NCBI GenBank assembly: GCA_003599575.1
Contig: QZKV01000133.1
Location: forward strand, 1-64,000
Origin: Desulfobacteraceae bacterium
GTDB lineage: Bacteria > Desulfobacterota > Desulfobacteria > Desulfobacterales > Desulfosarcinaceae
Length of the DNA stretch: 64,000 bases
Direction: 5' to 3'
In this document: positions 49,542 through 59,319 of the stretch, in pieces
How the letters are laid out: each line of letters opens with the position of its first letter
Position numbering within the stretch: position 1 is the first letter of the stretch
Made by a program: the position numbers and the translations under genes
The notes under the pieces: generated by a model
Told to the model about the DNA's origin: nothing
The model's input: the letters and a program-made list of their open reading frames with translations, nothing else
Databases searched by the model: none

Positions 49542-50717
49542 ATGACCCTGGCCTACTTTGACTGTTTTTCGGGGATCAGCGGCGATATGACCTTGGGTGC
49601 TCTCGTTCATCTGGGGGTTCCCCTGAGCCGGCTTCAAAGTTCCATTGCGGAACTGCCGCTGGAGGGGTTTGCATTACAGGCGCATACGGTCAGGCGCAAC
49701 GGCATCGAAGCCATCCGTGTGGAGGTGCAAACAGCGCCAACCCAAGAACACCGCACCTTCGCACAAATCAAAACCTTGATTGAAAAAAGCCCTCTGCCCG
49801 AAACGGTCAAAACAACCAGTCTGGCCATTTTTGAGCGACTGGCCGAAGCCGAGGGCAAAGTCCATGGTTGCGCAAAGGAATCGGTCCACTTTCATGAGGT
49901 AGGCGGCCTCGATGCCATTGTGGACATCGTGGGCGCCTGCCTGGGACTGGCCCATTTGGGCGTCGAAACCATCATCGCGTCGCCCCTGCCGATGGGAGGC
50001 GGGTTTGTTGCCTGCGCGCACGGGCTTTTGCCAGTGCCGGCACCGGCCGTGGTTGAGCTGCTCAAGGGCGCCCCGGTGTACGGCGGCAACCTGCAGGAGG
50101 AACTGGTCACGCCCACCGGGGCGGCCATATTGGCCGGAACGGGGGCTGAATTCAAAGCCATGCCGCCCCTGCGGATCCGCCGCACCGGCTACGGTGCGGG
50201 CGCTCGTGAACGCAGTGGGCCGCCCAATCTGTTGCGGATCCTAATCGGGGATCCGCTGACGGAGCCGGACGTCGCCCCGGAAAAGCTGGTGCTCGTGGAA
50301 AGCTGTATCGACGACATGAATCCCGAGATTTTCAGCTATATCATGGAAACCTTGTTTGAAGACGGCGCTTTGGATGTGTACTGGGTTCCGGTGCAGATGA
50401 AGAAGAATCGCCCCGGAACACTCGTCAACGTGCTGTGCGCACCGGAACACCGGGAGGCGGTCGTCCGGCGCATCTTAACGGAAACCACCAGCCTGGGGGT
50501 GCGCTTTCACGATGTCCGGCGCACCGCACTGGTTCGTGAGATCGTTGAAGTGGCATCGGAGTACGGCAAGGTTCAAGTCAAAAAGGTTTTTGGAATTGAT
50601 GGGGGGGTGCGCCTGGTGCCCGAATATGAAGTATGCCGAGGGATTGCGCGTGAGCGAAACCTGCCCTTGCACCAGGTGTACGCAGCCATCCTGCGGTCGC
50701 TGCCTCCACACGCTTGA
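49542..50717 (+). CDS. larC: Nickel pincer cofactor biosynthesis protein LarC
   Basis: This 391-residue protein opens TLAYFDCFSGISGDMTLGAL, the family's N-terminal signature, and contains GAKESVHFHEVGGLDAIVDI-like sequence near residue 110. LarC inserts nickel into the pincer cofactor of lactate racemase and relatives. LarA and LarE are not in the window. ATG 49542 has GAAAGGAAG upstream; a longer reading from 49494 is rejected. Its length is near the family norm (400-420). Confidence 0.9.
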   Translation: MTLAYFDCFSGISGDMTLGALVHLGVPLSRLQSSIAELPLEGFALQAHTVRRNGIEAIRVEVQTAPTQEHRTFAQIKTLIEKSPLPETVKTTSLAIFERLAEAEGKVHGCAKESVHFHEVGGLDAIVDIVGACLGLAHLGVETIIASPLPMGGGFVACAHGLLPVPAPAVVELLKGAPVYGGNLQEELVTPTGAAILAGTGAEFKAMPPLRIRRTGYGAGARERSGPPNLLRILIGDPLTEPDVAPEKLVLVESCIDDMNPEIFSYIMETLFEDGALDVYWVPVQMKKNRPGTLVNVLCAPEHREAVVRRILTETTSLGVRFHDVRRTALVREIVEVASEYGKVQVKKVFGIDGGVRLVPEYEVCRGIARERNLPLHQVYAAILRSLPPHA

Positions 50718-50836
50718 AACCCGTCTTAAACTCCATTAATCCGGGGACTCTCGATAATTTAATGAATTGATGTGGTTGCAACCGCCGCCAGCCAACTACA
50801 CCTTGACAAAAGGCATGGCCGATTATAGAAGCAGCC

Positions 50837-51298
50837 ATGATTTTCAGGCGCTGTGCCGTTTTATTTCTGGCCACCGGTGGTTACGTGGGGCGGATACCCA
50901 AGGCGCCCGGAACCGCGGGCGCTTTGATGGCATTGCCCATCATTTATGTGCTCGCTCAGTTTCGTCCGGCATTGTCCGCACTGATGTGCATCGTACTGAC
51001 AGCCTTCGCGGTATGGATTGCGGCGGCGGCCGAGCGGCAGCTTGGTGCGAAAGATCCCGGCTGTATTGTCATTGACGAAATTGCGGGGATGACTGTGGCA
51101 CTGCTCGGGATTCCCCTGAACCTCGGTACCGGCGCGGCCGGTTTTCTTTTGTTCAGATTTTTCGATGTGCTCAAACCCCCGCCTGTGCGGTTGCTGGAAC
51201 GGCACTTGAGCGGCGGCTGGGGTGTGGTGATGGATGATATCGCGGCGGGGGTAATGGCCAACCTCGTGCTGCGCATCGGACTTTACCTGAGCCATTAA
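50837..51298 (+). CDS. pgpA: Phosphatidylglycerophosphatase A
   Basis: This 153-residue membrane enzyme opens FLATGGYVGRIPKAPGTAGAL and has the PgpA motif VIDEIAGMTVAL with a later FRFFDVLKPPPV. It dephosphorylates phosphatidylglycerol phosphate. The N-terminal GRIPKAPGT and IDE regions match the E. coli PgpA family. Three to four membrane helices are visible. It lies about 120 bp after larC. Confidence 0.92.
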   Translation: MIFRRCAVLFLATGGYVGRIPKAPGTAGALMALPIIYVLAQFRPALSALMCIVLTAFAVWIAAAAERQLGAKDPGCIVIDEIAGMTVALLGIPLNLGTGAAGFLLFRFFDVLKPPPVRLLERHLSGGWGVVMDDIAAGVMANLVLRIGLYLSH

Positions 51299-51399
51299 GG
51301 TGCGCAGGCGGCGATTTCGGTCGCGATCATAGAATCATCCACGCGGCCATCCCGCTGGCAAACAATTCGCCAATTCATTCCAAAAGAGGTTCATATACT

Positions 51400-52047
51400 T
51401 TGAAAGCCGACCCAACGAAAAAAGCAGCGGTTTCAGCCAAACCCACCAAAGGCAAGCTTCGTGAAAATATAGAGGCGCTTGTCATTGCCGTGATTTTAGC
51501 GCTGTTCATACGTTCGTTTATCGTGCAAGCCTTCAAGATTCCCTCCGGATCGATGCAAAATACGCTTCTGGTGGGTGACTATATCCTGGTGAATAAATTC
51601 ATTTACGGTCTGAAAATCCCTTTTACCGATGTCACGGTAATTCCCATCAAGGAGCCCAAGCGCGGGGATATTGTGGTCTTTAAGTTTCCGGAAGACCCGA
51701 GCAAGGATTTCATTAAACGCGTGGTGGCCGTAGGCGGCGACAGCGTTGCGATCCAGAATAAGAAATTGTATGTCAACGGTGAGTTGCAGGAAAACCAGTT
51801 TGCCATTCATTCCGACCCGCACATTTATCCCCCGGGATTTCAGTTTCGCGACAATTTCGGTCCGATCAAGGTTCCCGAGGGCAAGCTTTTTGTTATGGGG
51901 GATAACCGCGACGAAAGCAACGACAGCCGTTTTTGGGGATTTGTGGACGTATCCGCTCTTAAGGGAAAGGCATTCCTGATTTACTGGTCCTGGGATAAAG
52001 AAGATTTTGATGTGCGCTGGGGCAGGTTAGGGCATCTTATCCGCTGA
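51400..52047 (+). CDS. lepB: Signal peptidase I
   Basis: This 215-residue membrane protease has a basic N-terminal tail, one membrane helix (ALVIAVILALFIRSFIVQAF), the catalytic Ser51 in IPSGSM and the general-base Lys106 in FIKRVVAVGGD. The GDNRDESNDSRFWG box is near residue 170. It cleaves signal peptides outside the inner membrane. The start codon is TTG at 51400 with AAAAGAGG upstream. Single-helix architecture matches the short type I family. Confidence 0.95.
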   Translation: MKADPTKKAAVSAKPTKGKLRENIEALVIAVILALFIRSFIVQAFKIPSGSMQNTLLVGDYILVNKFIYGLKIPFTDVTVIPIKEPKRGDIVVFKFPEDPSKDFIKRVVAVGGDSVAIQNKKLYVNGELQENQFAIHSDPHIYPPGFQFRDNFGPIKVPEGKLFVMGDNRDESNDSRFWGFVDVSALKGKAFLIYWSWDKEDFDVRWGRLGHLIR

Positions 52048-52191
52048 GGCCAAGGGCGTTTGTGCCGTTCCATACAGGCAGGCGCTATAAAACGGCAGAG
52101 CGGTCACTTTCATATTAGCAAGCATATTTTAGATTGCGCTGTCCAGGAAAGTTTTTGTATCATCCTTTGACCGCACCATTCCAGGTGAGCG

Positions 52192-53130
52192 ATGCCGCTG
52201 AACAAAAAAGACATTCTCGACATAGCCTCGCTTTCGGTGGAGGAAATCCAGCTGATTCTGGACACCGCCGATAGCATGCGGGAAATTTCCGAACGGCCCA
52301 TCAAGAAGGTGCCGGTGCTCAGGGGTAAAACCGTCGTTCTTTTTTTCTACGAACCCAGCACGCGCACGCGACTTTCTTTCGATCTGGCCGCAAAACGGCT
52401 CAGCGCCGACAGCCTTGCCATTTCCGGCGACATGAGCAGCCTGGTAAAAGGCGAGACCTTGCTGGACACCGCCAGGAATATCGAGGCCATGCGGCCGGAT
52501 GTGGTTGTGTTGCGGCATGCCTTTTCCGGCGCCCCTCACTTTCTGGCCGCACGCCTCAAAGCCTCCGTGATCAACGCCGGTGACGGCACCCACGCCCACC
52601 CCAGCCAGGCGCTGCTGGATATGCTGACCGTAAGACAACACAGGGGCTCTTTGGCCGGGCTGAAAATCGCGATCGTCGGCGATATCGCCCACAGCCGCGT
52701 GGCGCGTTCCAACTGCGAAGGATTCAGCAAAATGGGCGCCCAGGTGGTGCTGGCCGGGCCGCCCACCATGATGCCCAAGGGCATCGAAAATCTGGGGGCG
52801 CGCGTGACGGCCGACATCGAGGCAGCCGTAGCCGACGCCGATGTGATCATGATGCTGCGAATTCAAAAAGAGCGCCAGAAGAGGTTCATGATTTCCACCG
52901 AACGCGAATACGCGCGCCACTTCGGTCTGAACAGTCAACGCGTCTCCCTGGCCAAAAAAGATGTCTTGATCATGCATCCCGGTCCGCTCAATCGCGGAGT
53001 TGAAATCGCGCCGGAGGTGGCCGACGGCCCGCATTCCATCATCTTGGATCAAGTGACCAACGGCTTGGCCGTGCGGATGGCCCTGCTGTATCTGGTTTTG
53101 GGGGGAGGTCGTAATGCCGATACTGATTAG
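52192..53130 (+). CDS. pyrB: Aspartate carbamoyltransferase catalytic subunit
   Basis: This 312-residue protein has the carbamoyl-phosphate site [12 protein letters not shown] near residue 52, [12 protein letters not shown] near 137, and the later [13 protein letters not shown] with the aspartate-binding loop. It makes carbamoyl aspartate in pyrimidine synthesis. AGGTGAGCG precedes ATG. It overlaps pyrC by 17 bp, so they are an operon. No PyrI-like regulatory gene follows. Confidence 0.95.
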   Translation: MPLNKKDILDIASLSVEEIQLILDTADSMREISERPIKKVPVLRGKTVVLFFYEPSTRTRLSFDLAAKRLSADSLAISGDMSSLVKGETLLDTARNIEAMRPDVVVLRHAFSGAPHFLAARLKASVINAGDGTHAHPSQALLDMLTVRQHRGSLAGLKIAIVGDIAHSRVARSNCEGFSKMGAQVVLAGPPTMMPKGIENLGARVTADIEAAVADADVIMMLRIQKERQKRFMISTEREYARHFGLNSQRVSLAKKDVLIMHPGPLNRGVEIAPEVADGPHSIILDQVTNGLAVRMALLYLVLGGGRNADTD

Positions 53131-54397
53131 AGGCGCCCGGGTCATCGATCCGGGGCGACTGAACCGGCCCAGCGACGTGCTGATTGCCAAAGGCCGCATC
53201 GAAGCGGTTCAGCCGGCACATACGGTGGCGATCGATCCAAGCGTTCAGGTGATCGAGGCCGACGGATTTTGGCTGACCCCCGGGCTGATCGATATGCACG
53301 TGCACTTTCGCGAACCAGGTCACGAGTACAAGGAAACCATCCTGACCGGCTCACAGGCTGCGGCGGCGGGTGGATTTACGGCGGTATGCACCATGCCCAA
53401 CACCGATCCGGTCAATGACGATCCGGCCATCACCTCCCAGATTCTCGGAAAGGCGGCCGAAGCCGGCCTGATCCGGGTCTATCCTGTGGCGGCGATCAGC
53501 AAGGGGCTTAAAGGTGGGCAGCTGTGCGAGTTCGGAGAGCTGAAAGCCGCGGGCGCCGTTGGCGTCAGCGACGACGGACGGCCGGTGATGAACGGTCAAT
53601 TGATGCGCCGCGCGCTCGAATATGCCGCCGGGTTTGGTCTGCGCGTGATATCGCATTGCGAGGATCTGCACCTGGCCGAAGGCGGCGCCATGAATGAGGG
53701 CGCCCAGGCCACCCGCATGGGCCTTGGCGGCATTCCCAATGCCTCCGAAAGCGTAATGGTGATGCGCGATATCGCCCTGGCGGCATTGACCGGCGCACCG
53801 GTGCACATCGCCCATGTGAGCGCGCGCGAATCGATTGAGGCGATCCGGCGCGCCAAAGCCGACGGGGTAGGGGTGACCGCCGAGACTGCTCCGCATTATT
53901 TCACGCTGACCGAGGCCGCCGTGGAAGGCTACAACACCCATGCCAAAATGAATCCACCGCTGCGCTCGGAAGAGGATCGGCAGGCCATCCTCGCAGCTTT
54001 GGCCGACGGCACGATCGACGCGATCGCCACGGATCACGCACCGCACTCGATTTTGGAAAAAGAGGTCGAATTCGACAGGGCCGCCAACGGGATCATCGGT
54101 CTGGAAACCTCCTTGCCGCTGGGATTGAAGCTCGTCGAGCAGGGCATCTTGAACATTGAGAAGCTGATCGAGCGCATGGCCACGGCCCCGGCCCGCATTC
54201 TCGGCCTTGAATGCGGCGTGCGCACCGGCCTGACGGCCGACCTGACCCTGATCGATCCCAATGCGGAATTCACCGTGCGCGCCGAGACCATGAAATCCAA
54301 AAGCCGCAACACACCCTTCGACGGCCGATCCCTCAAAGGCAAGGCCGTGATGACCATCGTAGGCGGAAGGATTGTGTATAATGAGCAGGGGGAGTGA
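53114..54397 (+). CDS. pyrC: Dihydroorotase
   Basis: This 427-residue metallohydrolase has the metal motif [17 protein letters not shown] near residue 58, the H-x-AH region [12 protein letters not shown] near 232, and the TDHAPH-type motif ATDHAPHSI near 310. These are the amidohydrolase features of class I dihydroorotase (PyrC/PyrX type). It cyclises carbamoyl aspartate. Start overlaps pyrB. Confidence 0.95.
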   Translation: MPILIRGARVIDPGRLNRPSDVLIAKGRIEAVQPAHTVAIDPSVQVIEADGFWLTPGLIDMHVHFREPGHEYKETILTGSQAAAAGGFTAVCTMPNTDPVNDDPAITSQILGKAAEAGLIRVYPVAAISKGLKGGQLCEFGELKAAGAVGVSDDGRPVMNGQLMRRALEYAAGFGLRVISHCEDLHLAEGGAMNEGAQATRMGLGGIPNASESVMVMRDIALAALTGAPVHIAHVSARESIEAIRRAKADGVGVTAETAPHYFTLTEAAVEGYNTHAKMNPPLRSEEDRQAILAALADGTIDAIATDHAPHSILEKEVEFDRAANGIIGLETSLPLGLKLVEQGILNIEKLIERMATAPARILGLECGVRTGLTADLTLIDPNAEFTVRAETMKSKSRNTPFDGRSLKGKAVMTIVGGRIVYNEQGE

Positions 54398-54791
54398 AAT
54401 AATTGCCGGTAAAATCTTATTGTGGGCAATCGTGGCGGGGTTTGTATTTAGAAGCAGCTTTAAGTGTTAAGTTTTATGCAAATGTATTTTGTCGAGTTGG
54501 TTACGTGCCTAAAAATAGAAACCATCCTTTGATTCCCTCTCCCCAGACGGGATGGGGCAGGTGAGAGGGTGAAGCTAGAAACCATCCTTTTGATGGCAGT
54601 CGCGGGTCCCCAAGCTCCGGCTTCGCTGCTTCCCAAGCTCCAGCTTGGGAACCCGTTTCGGGAAGCTCTATCTTCCCTTTCTTGCCCTTTGCCATCTGAA
54701 TAGATAAGAATAGATTTACTTTTCAAAATTTTATTGTCAGTCGCACGAGACCGGCGAAACCAAACCCAAAATCTGAATTCGAAAACTCACT
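54398..54791. repeat. Intergenic region with direct and inverted repeats (REP-like)
   Basis: The 394-bp gap between pyrC and the sigma-54 regulator contains a 15-bp direct repeat, TAGAAACCATCCTTT, at 54516-54530 and 54576-54590. It also has a perfect inverted repeat with 10-bp arms (TTCCCAAGCT with AGCTTGGGAA, 54630-54651) and an imperfect CCCTCTCCCC...GGGGAGAGGG-type foldback near 54535-54570. Such palindromes are typical of dispersed intergenic repeats. No gene seen. Confidence 0.55.
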
Positions 54792-56183
54792 ATGCCAGCC
54801 CACTTACTTATCGTCGACGATGAACGCAGCATGCGCGAGCTGCTCGAATACATGCTCGCCAGGGAAGGGTATCAGATCGCTCTGGCTGAAAACGGCCGCA
54901 AAGCCATCGAGATGATCCAGGCGGTTGATTACGACCTGATCCTCAGCGATATCCGCCTGGGCGATTTGACCGGCCTGGAAGTTCTGCGCGCCGCCAAACA
55001 GAAAAACCCCCGCAGCATCGTGATCATGATTTCGGCCTTTGCCAGTACCGAAACGGCCGTTGAAGCCATGAATGACGGGGCCTACGATTACGTGCCCAAG
55101 CCGTTTGACAATGACGAGCTCAAGCAGACCATCGCCAATGCCCTGGAACGCAAAACAGTGGAAGCCGACCGGCAGGTCATCGAAGACGAACTTAAAAAGA
55201 CCGTCCATTTCGGCAAGATCGTAGGCTCCAGCCCGCGCATGCAGTACATTTACCAGATGGTGCGCCAGGTGGCCAAAACCCGCACCAATGTTCTGATCAC
55301 CGGCGAAAGCGGCACCGGCAAAGAGCTCATCGCCCGCGCCATCCATGAGGAAAGCGACCGCGCCGAAAACGCCTTTATTCCCGTCAACTGCGGCGGGATT
55401 CCCGAAACGCTGGTGGAAAGTGAATTCTTCGGACACAAAAAGGGCGCCTTCACCGGCGCCACCCAGGATAAAATGGGACTGCTCGAAGCGGCCCACGGCG
55501 GCACGATCTTCCTGGACGAAGTCGGCGAACTGAGCATTCCCATACAGGTCAAATTGCTGCGCGCCGTGCAGGAAAGAGTATTCCGGGCCGTGGGCGGTAC
55601 GCGCGACATCAGCGTGGACATCCGCATTGTTTCCGCCACCAACAAACGCCTGGAAGACGAGGTCATCGCCGGACGCTTTCGCGAAGACCTGTTCTATCGC
55701 CTCAATGTCATCGAAATCAAGGTGCCCCCGCTGCGCGAGCGCAAAGGTGATCTGAAAATCCTGGCCCAGCATTTTCTGGAGAAATTCAGCCGGGAGATGG
55801 GCAAAGAGGTTTCCAAAATATCCTCTTACGCCATCGACCTGCTCAAGAAATACGATTTCCCCGGCAACGTGCGCGAACTGGAAAACCTCATCGAGCGATC
55901 CGTGGCACTGTCCAACACGAACATTCTGCTGCCCGACAGCCTGGCCATGTCCATCCACAAGCGCCGCTGGATCGAAGGGGTCCAGAACAAACGCTACGAC
56001 ATCGACGAAGTGGCCAAGGGCGTTGCCCTGGACAACATCCTGGCCGAAATCGAACACGCCTACCTTAAAAAAGCCATGGAGTGCACCAACGGCAACAAAA
56101 ACAAAGCCGCCGAACTGCTCGGCATCACCTTCCGATCATTCCGCTACCGGCTGGATAAGTTGGATATCGAGAACGAAAACTAG
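54792..56183 (+). CDS. pilR: Sigma-54-dependent response regulator (PilR type)
   Basis: This 463-residue regulator has a receiver domain with the phosphorylation Asp53 ([10 protein letters not shown]). The central AAA+ domain has GESGTGKE near residue 175, the sigma-54 contact loop GAFTGA near 220, and [14 protein letters not shown] near 236. A Fis-type HTH is at the C-terminus ([20 protein letters not shown]). It matches NtrC-family PilR. It faces the pilin operon at 56226-59544, which has a -24/-12-like promoter before pilA, so control of pilA is likely. The sensor PilS is not in the window. Confidence 0.9.
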   Translation: MPAHLLIVDDERSMRELLEYMLAREGYQIALAENGRKAIEMIQAVDYDLILSDIRLGDLTGLEVLRAAKQKNPRSIVIMISAFASTETAVEAMNDGAYDYVPKPFDNDELKQTIANALERKTVEADRQVIEDELKKTVHFGKIVGSSPRMQYIYQMVRQVAKTRTNVLITGESGTGKELIARAIHEESDRAENAFIPVNCGGIPETLVESEFFGHKKGAFTGATQDKMGLLEAAHGGTIFLDEVGELSIPIQVKLLRAVQERVFRAVGGTRDISVDIRIVSATNKRLEDEVIAGRFREDLFYRLNVIEIKVPPLRERKGDLKILAQHFLEKFSREMGKEVSKISSYAIDLLKKYDFPGNVRELENLIERSVALSNTNILLPDSLAMSIHKRRWIEGVQNKRYDIDEVAKGVALDNILAEIEHAYLKKAMECTNGNKNKAAELLGITFRSFRYRLDKLDIENEN

Positions 56184-56225
56184 GCCGTCTGTCTGAGAAA
56201 GGAATACTGCCCCCATTGTTACGGT

Positions 56226-57104
56226 TTATTTATCCACCATTTTGCTGGTGGTATATACGCGGCCATTATTAAGGAGAACAAATTTTCCGCCATAAGGGTC
56301 TATCGGGAGTTCCTGCACGATTCCAGATGTGATCAGATCATCCAGGGAATTAAGCGCGTGTCCGTACCGAGCTTCGTACTCTTTTGCTTTTTCTTCAAGG
56401 TAGAAGATCATTTTTAGCGCGATGAGTCGCTTTTCGAGATACTTGGCCATTTTGGGGTCTTGGGTATTTTTAATAAGGTTTTCAAGGAAGAAAATCCCCA
56501 CACCGGTCTGGCCGGCATAAAGACTGACGCGGGAAGCCAACCCCTTGACATAGCCGGGCGCTCCGGGACGCAGCGAAGCCTCCCGCAAAAAAGGTGCGGC
56601 CGCTTTCGCATCGTTTTTGAAATAGAGCTGGTTGAAACCCGCGTAAAAGAGCGGGCGGTAGTCCTCGGGACGATAGCGGGCCGCTTTTTGCATCAGTGCG
56701 CCGACCTCATCGAACATGCCGGCCTGCCAGGCCAGCATCATTTCCGCAAACAGATAGGGATCCCAGAAGCGCTGATCCAGATCGGTGACTCTCTGCAGCA
56801 TCTCATGGATGAGCCGCCAATCGTCCGGAGAAGGGTTCTTTCTCTGAGATAATTTCAATCCCATGTAGGTCAAGGTTTTGAAAAAAAGATAGTCCGAAAC
56901 GGCGCCTCTGAACTCCAAGCTGAGTGTCTGGAGGGCGGCAGAGGGAAGCTGGCCGAATTCACTGACAGTTTCGGCGGCGTATTTCGCTCTGATATCAAAG
57001 GCCCTTGCATTCAGAAGCAAAAGCATCGACAAGCTGAGCAGCAGTAACAAAGCCGGTCTGCACCAAGCAGGGAATAAAGGACCATGTGGCGGCTGGATGT
57101 TCAT
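56226..57104 (-). CDS. Membrane-anchored helical (TPR-like) protein of the pilin locus
   Basis: This 292-residue protein has an N-terminal membrane anchor (RPALLLLLSLSMLLLLNARA). Helical repeats follow (DLQ/QRVTDLDQRFWDPYLFAEMM, YRPLFYAGFNQLYFKNDAKA) that suggest TPR-type protein binding. The last part (YGHALNSLDDLITSGIVQEL and IDPYGGKFVLLNNGRVYTTS) resembles the C-terminal tail of pseudopilins and general-secretion proteins. ATG 57104 has GAAGAG upstream. It overlaps the ABC permease stop by 4 bp and is co-directional with the pilin genes. Function unproven. Confidence 0.7.
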   Translation of the reverse strand: MNIQPPHGPLFPAWCRPALLLLLSLSMLLLLNARAFDIRAKYAAETVSEFGQLPSAALQTLSLEFRGAVSDYLFFKTLTYMGLKLSQRKNPSPDDWRLIHEMLQRVTDLDQRFWDPYLFAEMMLAWQAGMFDEVGALMQKAARYRPEDYRPLFYAGFNQLYFKNDAKAAAPFLREASLRPGAPGYVKGLASRVSLYAGQTGVGIFFLENLIKNTQDPKMAKYLEKRLIALKMIFYLEEKAKEYEARYGHALNSLDDLITSGIVQELPIDPYGGKFVLLNNGRVYTTSKMVDK

Positions 57105-57919
57105 GCGAAATCTCTTCTGCCGAAAATCAGCATGGCTAAAGAGAGAGCGGCGCATATATAGGCCGCGCCATAGCCGAACAGAAAAGCGGCATCGGCGGCC
57201 GGAATGATCAGCCCATGCGCGGCCTGCAGCTTGATATCGAATGCGGACAGGTTCGGAAAAATATATTTCGCCAACTCAACGGTGTAGCGGACGGTATCGG
57301 AAACATGGGCACCCGTCAGGTTGATCTCCGCAGCCAGGAAGCGGACGACGTCATCGATGGTGTGGCCGATCAGGTAAGTGAACAGGGTCAGAAGCGTGGC
57401 AATAAACGCGCTGGTGGTAACACTGCACCAGAACACCACCATCGCATTCAGCACCATGATCCCCACAAAGCTCAGGAAGATAGAGAGCAGTACGGCCTGC
57501 ATTGAAAATTCCGAAAAGAACCTGGTGCCGTAAACAACTCTGCCGGCCAAGACGGATAGAAAGGTGGCGCCGGATAAGACCGCCATGACCGTGCCGGTCA
57601 AGAGAACGATGCCCAAATATTTTCCCACGATGTAGCTGCTTCTGGAAACCGGTTGGGCCAGAATTGTGAAGATGGTGCGTTTCTCGATATCCCGGGCCAG
57701 AAGATGCACCGCCAGAAAAAACGGGATCAAAAGCCCCCCGACATTGACCGCGGACAAACAGAGATCCAGAATGATTTTGGAGATGTCTCTGAGAAACAGG
57801 CCGCTGATCAGGACCGCGAACGTCATCAGGATCAAGGCGAAGATGACCACGCCGTAAAGCACGCGGTGTTTAAGTCCTTCCTTATAGCTGAGCAGGGTGA
57901 TGGCGGAGATATTGTTCAA
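57101..57919 (-). CDS. ABC-2-type transporter permease
   Basis: This 272-residue membrane protein has about six helices (HRVLYGVVIFALILMTFAVL, then GGLLIPFFLAVHLLARDIEK with RTIFTILAQPVSRSSYIVGK, the family signature). It pairs with the ATPase at 57995. The start is taken as TTG 57919 with GAGGCTG upstream, since residues encoded earlier look unlike a membrane protein. In Geobacter an ABC transporter also lies next to the pilin genes, from memory. Substrate unknown. Confidence 0.8.
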   Translation of the reverse strand: MNNISAITLLSYKEGLKHRVLYGVVIFALILMTFAVLISGLFLRDISKIILDLCLSAVNVGGLLIPFFLAVHLLARDIEKRTIFTILAQPVSRSSYIVGKYLGIVLLTGTVMAVLSGATFLSVLAGRVVYGTRFFSEFSMQAVLLSIFLSFVGIMVLNAMVVFWCSVTTSAFIATLLTLFTYLIGHTIDDVVRFLAAEINLTGAHVSDTVRYTVELAKYIFPNLSAFDIKLQAAHGLIIPAADAAFLFGYGAAYICAALSLAMLIFGRRDFA

Positions 57920-57994
57920 TGAATCAGCCTCTATTTCGAAGTATTGCTTCCCGGACTTGGCGCAGCCGCCGGGTGGAGCCGCGCCGGCCAAATA

Positions 57995-58777
57995 TCAGGC
58001 AGGCCGCGTAGCTTCCGCCTGAACGGTCTGCATGAAAAACGATTCCAACGGCGATGCGCCGTTCGGGGGTGCTGCCTGCGCCTGATTTTTGACAAGCTCC
58101 TGTGGCGCGATGACCGCTGCCAATGTGCCTTTGTTCATGACGCCGATCTGGTCGCAGATCCGTTCTACGTCGGTCAGTACATGCGAGCAGAACAGAATGG
58201 TCCGGCCGGTCTGGTGGTAATCCTGGATGATGCGCACCACCAGTTGCCGCCCCAGGGGATCGAGCCCGGACATGGGTTCATCCAGAATCAGGATCTCGGG
58301 ATTGTGAAACAGCGCATAGGCCAGCGCGGCCCTCTGGGTCATGCCCTTGGAGTAGCTCCGGATGGGCTCCCCGGCCGCATGGGCCAGATCAACCATTTCG
58401 AGAACCTGGTCAATCCGGGTCTTGGTTTCCTTCGAAGGCATCCTGTGAATGCGGGCGGAAAACTTCAAATGGTCTTTGGCCGAAAGATGCTCATACAGAC
58501 AGGGGTTTTCGGGAAGATATCCAAGGGTGCGATGAGCACCCGGATCCTTGGGGTCCAGGACGGCCAGTTGGACCTTTCCGGCATCGTGTTTGAGAAATCC
58601 CAACAAAATCTTCAGGGCCGTGCTCTTGCCCGCGCCATTGGGGCCGACGATGCCGAATACCTGGCCTTTTTCCACCTGAAACGTCAAACCGGTGAGAGCC
58701 TTGCTTTTCCTGCGCTTGAACTCGCTCACATAGGTCTTGTGCACATCATCGAAAACAATCGCCGCTTCGGATGTCAT
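57995..58777 (-). CDS. ABC transporter ATP-binding protein
   Basis: This 260-residue ATPase has Walker A GPNGAGKST near residue 38, the signature SYSKGMTQRAALAYALFHNP near 135, Walker B EILILDEPMSGLDPLGRQLV and a switch His. It fits the ABC-2 exporter subfamily and partners the permease downstream. ATG 58777 has AGAGGCGCC upstream. Lies 75 bp upstream of the permease start on the minus strand. Confidence 0.92.
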   Translation of the reverse strand: MTSEAAIVFDDVHKTYVSEFKRRKSKALTGLTFQVEKGQVFGIVGPNGAGKSTALKILLGFLKHDAGKVQLAVLDPKDPGAHRTLGYLPENPCLYEHLSAKDHLKFSARIHRMPSKETKTRIDQVLEMVDLAHAAGEPIRSYSKGMTQRAALAYALFHNPEILILDEPMSGLDPLGRQLVVRIIQDYHQTGRTILFCSHVLTDVERICDQIGVMNKGTLAAVIAPQELVKNQAQAAPPNGASPLESFFMQTVQAEATRPA

Positions 58778-58804
58778 GAACAGGCGCCTCTGCAAAAAGA
58801 AATA

Positions 58805-58829
58805 AGCCCCCTTTTCCAAGAAGGGGGCT
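58805..58829 (-). terminator. Terminator following the secreted pilin-companion gene
   Basis: AGCCCCCTT and AAGGGGGCT form a 9-bp stem with a 7-nt loop. On the minus strand it is followed by TTATTTCTTTTT. It lies 35 bp after the companion gene and would separate the pilin transcript from the ABC genes. Confidence 0.65.
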
Positions 58830-58863
58830 CATCTCTATCGGTTTTTGAGATTTTTAGCAAGGA

Positions 58864-59250
58864 TCAGCTGCCGCTGCCGCCCATCCAGGCCCAATCGGAT
58901 CCAGGCAAAACTGTCGCAGAATCGGCGGCTTCTGGCCCTTGGCTTGCAGCCGTCGTTTTGGTTCGCTGCGCATAGCCCGTTGCAGATGAAAGAGTGCCGT
59001 ATTCCAAGCCATTGGCTTCGTTTGTTTTGTTGTTTGCAGCCGTGATAGAATAGGCTGTATCCGATGTGAAGACAGTAAGACCGACATTGGGCGAAGCATC
59101 GAAGATGAAAGGGTCACTGGTTCCTGCAACATTGTCCACTGTAAGTGATATTCTTACGCCGGTTTGGCTTGAATCATCCGCAAATGCCGTGGGTGATATA
59201 GCAAAAAGCATTGCCAGTAAGCAGGTCGTGCAAATAAATATCTTTTTCAT
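58864..59250 (-). CDS. Small secreted protein next to pilA (candidate PilA-C/Spc-like partner)
   Basis: This 128-residue protein has a clear Sec signal (MKKIFICTTCLLAMLFAISP, cut near AFADD) and a mature part rich in Thr, Ser and Ala (ADDSSQTGVRISLTVDNVAG, SITAANNKTNEANGLEYGTL, ending DWAWMGGSGS). It lies 70 bp downstream of the truncated pilin on the same strand. In Geobacter sulfurreducens a small pilin is also followed by a separate gene for the missing C-terminal domain (spc/PilA-C). This protein could be such a partner, but sequence similarity is weak by eye. AGGAGG precedes ATG. Confidence 0.6.
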   Translation of the reverse strand: MKKIFICTTCLLAMLFAISPTAFADDSSQTGVRISLTVDNVAGTSDPFIFDASPNVGLTVFTSDTAYSITAANNKTNEANGLEYGTLSSATGYAQRTKTTAASQGPEAADSATVLPGSDWAWMGGSGS

Positions 59251-59319
59251 AAATTTCCTCCTGATATTTGTTAATGGGCATATCAGCATTGATAAAAACT
59301 AAGCCGCACGGTTTTACAA

